The position numbers and the translations under genes were made by a program. Source: Amycolatopsis thermophila (lineage in GTDB: Bacteria; Actinomycetota; Actinomycetes; Mycobacteriales; Pseudonocardiaceae). From it: a stretch of 64,000 nt of DNA. Of this stretch, positions 56,787 to 64,000 are shown one piece after another. The DNA lies in assembly GCF_030814215.1 (NCBI RefSeq), contig NZ_JAUSUT010000001.1, positions 2,914,001 through 2,978,000 on the forward strand. The letters are read 5' to 3'. Every line of letters starts with the position of its first letter. Position 1 is the stretch's first letter. The notes beneath the pieces are model-generated. The model saw only the letters and a list, made by a program, of their open reading frames with translations, was not told the DNA's origin and did not search any database.

Positions 56787-57383
56787 GTGGAACTGCGGGT
56801 CCGCGGCGACCGCGCCGTGCTCAAGGGGCACGGCGAGGTGTACACGCGCGAAATCGACCCCCACAGCCTGGCGCTGGGCGTGGATCTGGCCGACGCGCTG
56901 CACGAGTGGGCGCAGGTCGCTGCCGCGCTGCGGCGTTCCGCGAACGATCCGGACGAGGCCGCGACCGTGGTGTCCCGGCGCGGGCAGCAGCTCGCGTCGC
57001 GGGTGGCCGGGGTGATGGGCACGCCGGTGCACTACGTCGACCCGGTGACGGGCGAGCAGGTGGTCGTCCCGCCGCCTCCGCCCGTCGAGGCGCCGCACCG
57101 GCTGTTCGCGGGGGTCGGTGACGAACCGACCCCGTGGGCGACCGGTCTGGTGGTGGCGGGGTTCGTCGCGGCCGTGGTGATCGTCGCGATGATGGCGCTG
57201 GCGGTGGCGCTGGCCGCGGAGACCACCGGGTGGCTGGTCCTGGTCGCGGCGCTCGTGGTCACCGGCGGGATCGCGCCGTCACTGTGGCTGGCCCGGCGGC
57301 TGCCGATCATCCGATGGGTCGCCCTCGGCGCGGCCGCCGGGATCGTGCTGTCCTGGTTCGGCGTGCTGGCGGTCGTGTTCTGA
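56787..57383 (+). CDS. DUF2537 membrane protein
   Basis: 198 aa from GTG 56787. A soluble N-terminal half (RVRGDRAVLKGHGEVYTREI) with a Pro-rich spacer (VVPPPPPVEAPHRLF) precedes four membrane helices (GLVVAGFVAAVVIVAMMALA, WLVLVAALVVTGGIAPSLWL, then a last pair). It corresponds to Rv0882 in order and layout. Function unknown. The stop overlaps the next start by 1 base. Confidence 0.86.
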   Translation: MELRVRGDRAVLKGHGEVYTREIDPHSLALGVDLADALHEWAQVAAALRRSANDPDEAATVVSRRGQQLASRVAGVMGTPVHYVDPVTGEQVVVPPPPPVEAPHRLFAGVGDEPTPWATGLVVAGFVAAVVIVAMMALAVALAAETTGWLVLVAALVVTGGIAPSLWLARRLPIIRWVALGAAAGIVLSWFGVLAVVF

Positions 57384-57736
57384 TGGGCGCGCTCGAGTCG
57401 CTGCGGGAGGTCTGCCTGGCGTTGCCGGAGGTCACCGAGCGGCTCAGCCACGGCGAGCCGACGTGGTTCGTGCGGGGTCGCAAGACGTTCGTGATGTACG
57501 CCGACCACCACCACGACGACCGGCTGGGGTTCTGGTGCGCCGCCCCGCCGGGCGTGCAGGAGGAGATGACCGGCGCGGAGCCGGACCGGTTCTTCCGGCC
57601 GCCGTACGTGGGGCATCGCGGGTGGCTCGGGGTGTACCTCGACGTGCCGGTGGACTGGGACGAGGTCCGGGCGGTCGTGCGGGAGGCGTATCGCGTCGTG
57701 GCGCCGAAGTCACTCGCCGACCGCGTGCAGGGATGA
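57383..57736 (+). CDS. MmcQ/YjbR-family protein
   Basis: 117 aa from ATG 57383. The MmcQ/YjbR fold is indicated by LREVCLALPEVTERLSHGEP, TWFVRGRKTFVMYADHH, RFFRPPYVGHRGWLGVYL and a final WDEVRAVVREAYRVVAPK. Such proteins have a CyaY-like DNA-binding-like fold, and their function is not settled. It is translationally coupled to DUF2537 and overlaps the convergent DUF2231 gene by 27 bases. Confidence 0.9.
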   Translation: MGALESLREVCLALPEVTERLSHGEPTWFVRGRKTFVMYADHHHDDRLGFWCAAPPGVQEEMTGAEPDRFFRPPYVGHRGWLGVYLDVPVDWDEVRAVVREAYRVVAPKSLADRVQG

Positions 57737-58237
57737 CCAGCGGCGCACGCCCGCGCCCTGCGCGTAGGACAGGTGCCCGCCGAGCGCGCCGCCGGCGGTG
57801 AGTGCCAGCAGGCCGCCCAGGCCCCACATGCGGGCGGCGGCGGTGCGGCCGGAGCGGTTGGCGGCGAGGAAGCAGCCCGCGGCGACCGTGTTGCTGAGCG
57901 CGTGGATCGCCCCGACGCGGCGTTGTTCGGCGTCGAGACCGGAGAACTCGGCCAGCCCGGTCAGGACCGTGGGCGGTGTCGCGGCCAGGCCGATCGTGAC
58001 CAGGCGGCGGGCGGTCGCGGGCTGGCCGGTCAGGTCGAGCACGGCGGCGGAGGTCCAGGCCCCGATCGGGAGCGTGACCAGCAGGGGGTGCACGGGGTGG
58101 CCGAGCCAGGCGCCGCGCAGCAGGCGATCGGCGGCGCCGTGGCCGACGACCTTGCGCAACCCGCGGGCGACGGCGGTCGTGGCGGGGTCGAGCGCGCGAA
58201 GCGACTCGGCGGCTTCCAGGATGCGGCGTGGTTTCAC
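57710..58237 (-). CDS. DUF2231-family membrane protein
   Basis: 175 aa from GTG 58237. The DUF2231 signature GAWLGHPVHPLLVTLPIGAW is clear, with about four membrane helices (AVLDLTGQPATARRLVTIGL; HALSNTVAAGCFLAANRSG). The conserved HPVHP histidines may bind heme or metal. Function unknown. The divergent neighbour starts 60 bp away. Confidence 0.88.
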   Translation of the reverse strand: MKPRRILEAAESLRALDPATTAVARGLRKVVGHGAADRLLRGAWLGHPVHPLLVTLPIGAWTSAAVLDLTGQPATARRLVTIGLAATPPTVLTGLAEFSGLDAEQRRVGAIHALSNTVAAGCFLAANRSGRTAAARMWGLGGLLALTAGGALGGHLSYAQGAGVRRWSSLHAVGE

Positions 58238-58296
58238 CCCGTGGCAGTACCCCGTCCCGGCGATTCGACGCGCGCCGGGCGGGTAGCCGTGCCGTC

Positions 58297-58884
58297 ATGT
58301 GGGGTCGGGCTGCGGTGCAGGGAGCGGTCGCCGGATTGGCGGGCGCGGCGGTGATGACGGTCGTGGAGAAGACCGAGCAGCGCTGGACGGGCCGGCCGGA
58401 CTCGCACGTGCCGGCCCGGACGCTGGAGCGGCTGACCGGCCTGCCGGATCGACGGCGCCGCTCGGTGAACCTCGCGATGCACTTCGGGCAGGGTGCGCTG
58501 CTCGGCACGCTCCGCGGCGTGATGGCGACGGCCGGCCTGCGGGGCCCGTGGGCGTCGGCGATGTTCTGGGTGGTGCGGTTGACCAACGACCAGACCCTGG
58601 AGAACGCGACCGGCGTCGGGGCGCCGCCGTGGACCTGGCCGCGGGGTGAGCTGGTGATCGACCTCGCGCACAAGGGCGTCTACGCGGCGGGGACGGGGCT
58701 GGTGGCGGACTGGCTCGCCGGCCGGCAGGGGGCCGGGCCGGGGCAGCGGCACGCTTCGCTGGTACCGGGGCGGAGGTCCGATGTGGGGCCGGTGCCGCGG
58801 CGGTTCGGGCGGCGGGCGGGGAAGCGTCGAAAGACGTCCTCGTCGCACGGGCAGGCCCCGGGATGGCAACCCGGCTCCGATTGA
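58297..58884 (+). CDS. Uncharacterised membrane-associated protein
   Basis: 195 aa from ATG 58297 (MWGRAAVQGAVAGLAGAAVM). An N-terminal hydrophobic stretch is followed by NLAMHFGQGALLGTLRGVMA and DLAHKGVYAAGTGLVADWLA, suggesting two to three membrane-associated segments as in YagU/DUF1440-like proteins, which I do not assert. The last 45 residues are basic and low-complexity (RRFGRRAGKRRKTSSS). Its end merges into a non-coding repeat array. No known function. Confidence 0.65.
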   Translation: MWGRAAVQGAVAGLAGAAVMTVVEKTEQRWTGRPDSHVPARTLERLTGLPDRRRRSVNLAMHFGQGALLGTLRGVMATAGLRGPWASAMFWVVRLTNDQTLENATGVGAPPWTWPRGELVIDLAHKGVYAAGTGLVADWLAGRQGAGPGQRHASLVPGRRSDVGPVPRRFGRRAGKRRKTSSSHGQAPGWQPGSD

Positions 58885-58934
58885 GGGCACGGCGCTGACG
58901 CACCGCTCCCGCGCGACCGGTACTTCCCGCGCGA

Positions 58935-59529
58935 TCAGAGGCAGCTGCCGCCCGCGCCGCGCCCCGCTCCTGGCGCTCGGCGCGCCGCTACTGGTGCCGC
59001 GGACGTTGCTCCTGGTGCCGCCGCTGCTACCGGCGCTCCGCGCGGGTGCTACCGGCGCCGCCGCTGCCACCAAAGCCGCGGGCGTTGCTCCTGGTGCCGC
59101 GCGCTGCTACCCGCGCGGCGGCCGGCTGCTACCCGCCCCGCGCCGCTACCCGCCGCAGCAGCGCGGCGCCGCTACCGGCGCCGCGCGCGCTGCTACTGGC
59201 GGTCCGGCGCTCTGCGCGCCGCTATTGGCGTTCCGTGCGCGCGGCTACCGGCGCCGCCGCTGCTACCAATGCCGCGGGCGTTGCTCCTGGTGCCGCGGGC
59301 GCTGCTACCCGCGCCGCGCTGCTACCCGCCGCGCGCCGCCGCTGCTACGCGCGCTACTACCCGCGCGGCGGGCGGCTGCTACCTGCGCGGCGTGCCGCTA
59401 CCCGCCCGAGCCGCAACCCGCCGCTGCTACCTCCGCCGCGCGCTGCTACCTCCGCCGCGCGCCGCCACCCGCCCCGCGCCGCTACCCGCCGCTGCTGCCC
59501 GCGCCGCCGCTGCTGCCCGCGCCGCGCCG
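58935..59529. repeat. Degenerate GCTAC repeat array D downstream of sepH
   Basis: From about 58935 to the sepH stop the sequence is a patchwork of GCTACCGGCGCCGC, GCTACCCGCGCCGCG and related 14-18-bp units. A longer near-identical direct repeat of about 70 bp occurs at about 59048 and again at about 59244, both opening GCTACCGGCGCCGCCGCTGC and including GCGGGCGTTGCTCCTGGTGC. Long + strand ORFs across it are only low-complexity Ala/Pro/Arg and are not credible genes. Confidence 0.75.
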
Positions 59530-60330
59530 CTACCCGCGTTGGCTGCGGACGCCCAGCAGCACGTCTTCCCACGCCGGGACGGCCGGGTGGTTTTTCTTCG
59601 TCTTCGGTTTGGGTTTCGCGGCCGCGGGGTCGGGGTGGGCGTCGATGTCCAGCGTCGGCTGCGCGTCCTCCGCGGCGGGCTCCGCCGCCGGCTCCGGGGT
59701 GACCACCGCCGGCTCGGCTTCGGCTCCCACGGCCCGCAGGGTCCGGGGCGTGCGCTGCGGGTCCAGCAGGTCCTCGGCGTGCTCGTCCAGCGCCGTGACC
59801 GTTCCACCGTGCGCGCCGGCCGAGAACTGCCAGTGCGCGGCGTTGTCGGAGCGGCCCGCGGTCCACCGCAGCGCCACGATCCACCGTCCGTCGTCGCCGC
59901 GCCAGGCGTCCCACTCCGCCTGCGAGTAGTCCTGCCCCCGCACGCCGAACGCGAACGCCACCACCTCGCCCAGCGTCCGGACGTCCGGGCCGTCCTCGCG
60001 GACCGGGTGCGCCGACTGGGCCAGCTCCGCGGTCCGCGACCGCTCGAGCAGCACCGGGTAGGCGAACCGCTCGACCCGCTCCACCGTGGCCCCCGCCGCG
60101 TCCGCGACCTGCTGCACCGACTCGCCGGCCCGGATGCGGGCCTGGATCTCGCGTGGTCGCATCTGGCTCTCCGTCTCGATTTCGATCTGCCCGAGCCGGG
60201 GGACGTCGCCCCGCACGGCCGCGCGCAGCTTCTCATCGGCGGGCAGGAGGAAACGCTCGCGCCGCGCCGGGTCTTCGCACACGATGGACTTACCGTCCTC
60301 GTGCAGCCCGACCACCCTCAGCGTCCGCAT
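59530..60330 (-). CDS. sepH: Septation protein SepH
   Basis: 266 aa from ATG 60330 (MRTLRVVGLHEDGKSIVCED). Contains the DUF3071 domain (residues ~1-165): LPADEKLRAAVRGDVPRLGQ and a central HTH (MRPREIQARIRAGESVQQVA, DAAGATVERVERFAYPVL). The tail is Glu/Pro/Lys-rich, ending HPAVPAWEDVLLGVRSQRG, the conserved C-terminal peptide. SepH binds FtsZ and promotes Z-ring assembly in Streptomyces and mycobacteria. Its place next to serC matches Rv0883c-Rv0884c. The repeat array D begins at its stop. Confidence 0.93.
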   Translation of the reverse strand: MRTLRVVGLHEDGKSIVCEDPARRERFLLPADEKLRAAVRGDVPRLGQIEIETESQMRPREIQARIRAGESVQQVADAAGATVERVERFAYPVLLERSRTAELAQSAHPVREDGPDVRTLGEVVAFAFGVRGQDYSQAEWDAWRGDDGRWIVALRWTAGRSDNAAHWQFSAGAHGGTVTALDEHAEDLLDPQRTPRTLRAVGAEAEPAVVTPEPAAEPAAEDAQPTLDIDAHPDPAAAKPKPKTKKNHPAVPAWEDVLLGVRSQRG

Positions 60331-60502
60331 CCGCTGCCTCCTCCTGGCTTCACCTCTTAGGGTGCTCACGGTAGGTCGGCGCGTCCGCTTGACGGGGCAG
60401 GCGCGCCGACACTTTTCGCCACTTGCTGTTGATCTTGCAAGAATTTCGCCCGTTCGGCCACCCGGAAAGCCCGGCTGTGACCGTCTCCGCCAGGATTGCG
60501 CG

Positions 60503-64000
<3,498 letters not shown>

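Noticed and set aside
58781-60360. Two long + strand ORFs across array D and antisense to sepH
   Set aside because: Low-complexity Ala/Pro/Arg over the repeats, then antisense to the clearly recognisable SepH.

Overview
The window is very GC-rich, densely coded, and full of GTG/TTG starts and four-base stop/start overlaps. Its gene content (a cvn 'conservon', an Rpf-type transglycosylase with LysM, SepH, DUF3027, DUF2530, DUF2537 and DUF2771 proteins, an IdeR/DtxR-type iron box, R2lox) points to a high-GC actinomycete of the Pseudonocardiales, most like Amycolatopsis. That placement comes from family knowledge, not from a search.

Layout. 0.5-6.6 kb: a complete conservon (sensor kinase, roadblock, DUF742, GTPase) followed by a second roadblock-DUF742 pair with no kinase or GTPase. 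6.6-11.4 kb: a helicase-associated-domain protein, a 62-aa protein, NAD malic enzyme, an HTH-only AraC regulator and a VOC protein. 11.4-12.9 kb: two adjacent non-coding degenerate tandem-repeat arrays. 12.9-23.2 kb: molybdenum cofactor and molybdate genes (moaC, a Mog-MoaE fusion, moaD, moaA, a HTH-TOBE protein, modABC), interrupted by a third repeat array and an rpf gene with a CRP-type site and a long structured leader; modABC runs on into a HAD phosphatase, with a metallophosphoesterase 27 bp further on. 23.2-28.5 kb: a transposase remnant and a four-gene operon (ABC ATPase, FtsX permease, histidine kinase, LuxR regulator). 28.5-32.9 kb: a decayed MFS/MarR pair, YccF, PhzF-like protein and an acyl-CoA synthetase. 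32.9-35.4 kb: two different insertion sequences abutting at a shared CTAG. 35.4-37.4 kb: R2lox and a TetR regulator with candidate operators.

38-63 kb is mostly a conserved actinobacterial core block. In order it holds cspB, a DUF2771 lipoprotein, an MFS protein, DUF3027, DUF2530, MarR, a SpoU methyltransferase, DUF2537, SepH and SerC. From memory this matches the order of M. tuberculosis Rv0871 to Rv0884c. Inserted among these are a large sacsin/Hsp90-type ATPase, a purine permease, an arylamine N-acetyltransferase, superoxide dismutase, an iron-box heme oxygenase, a glutamate-cysteine ligase family enzyme and a fourth repeat array. The window ends inside a serine beta-lactamase-family hydrolase.

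No rRNA, tRNA, CRISPR array, prophage or secondary-metabolite cluster was seen. The least explained parts are the four intergenic repeat arrays, the kinase-less second conservon half, the Hsp90-like/DUF3027 pair, the rpf leader, and the tandem IS pair.
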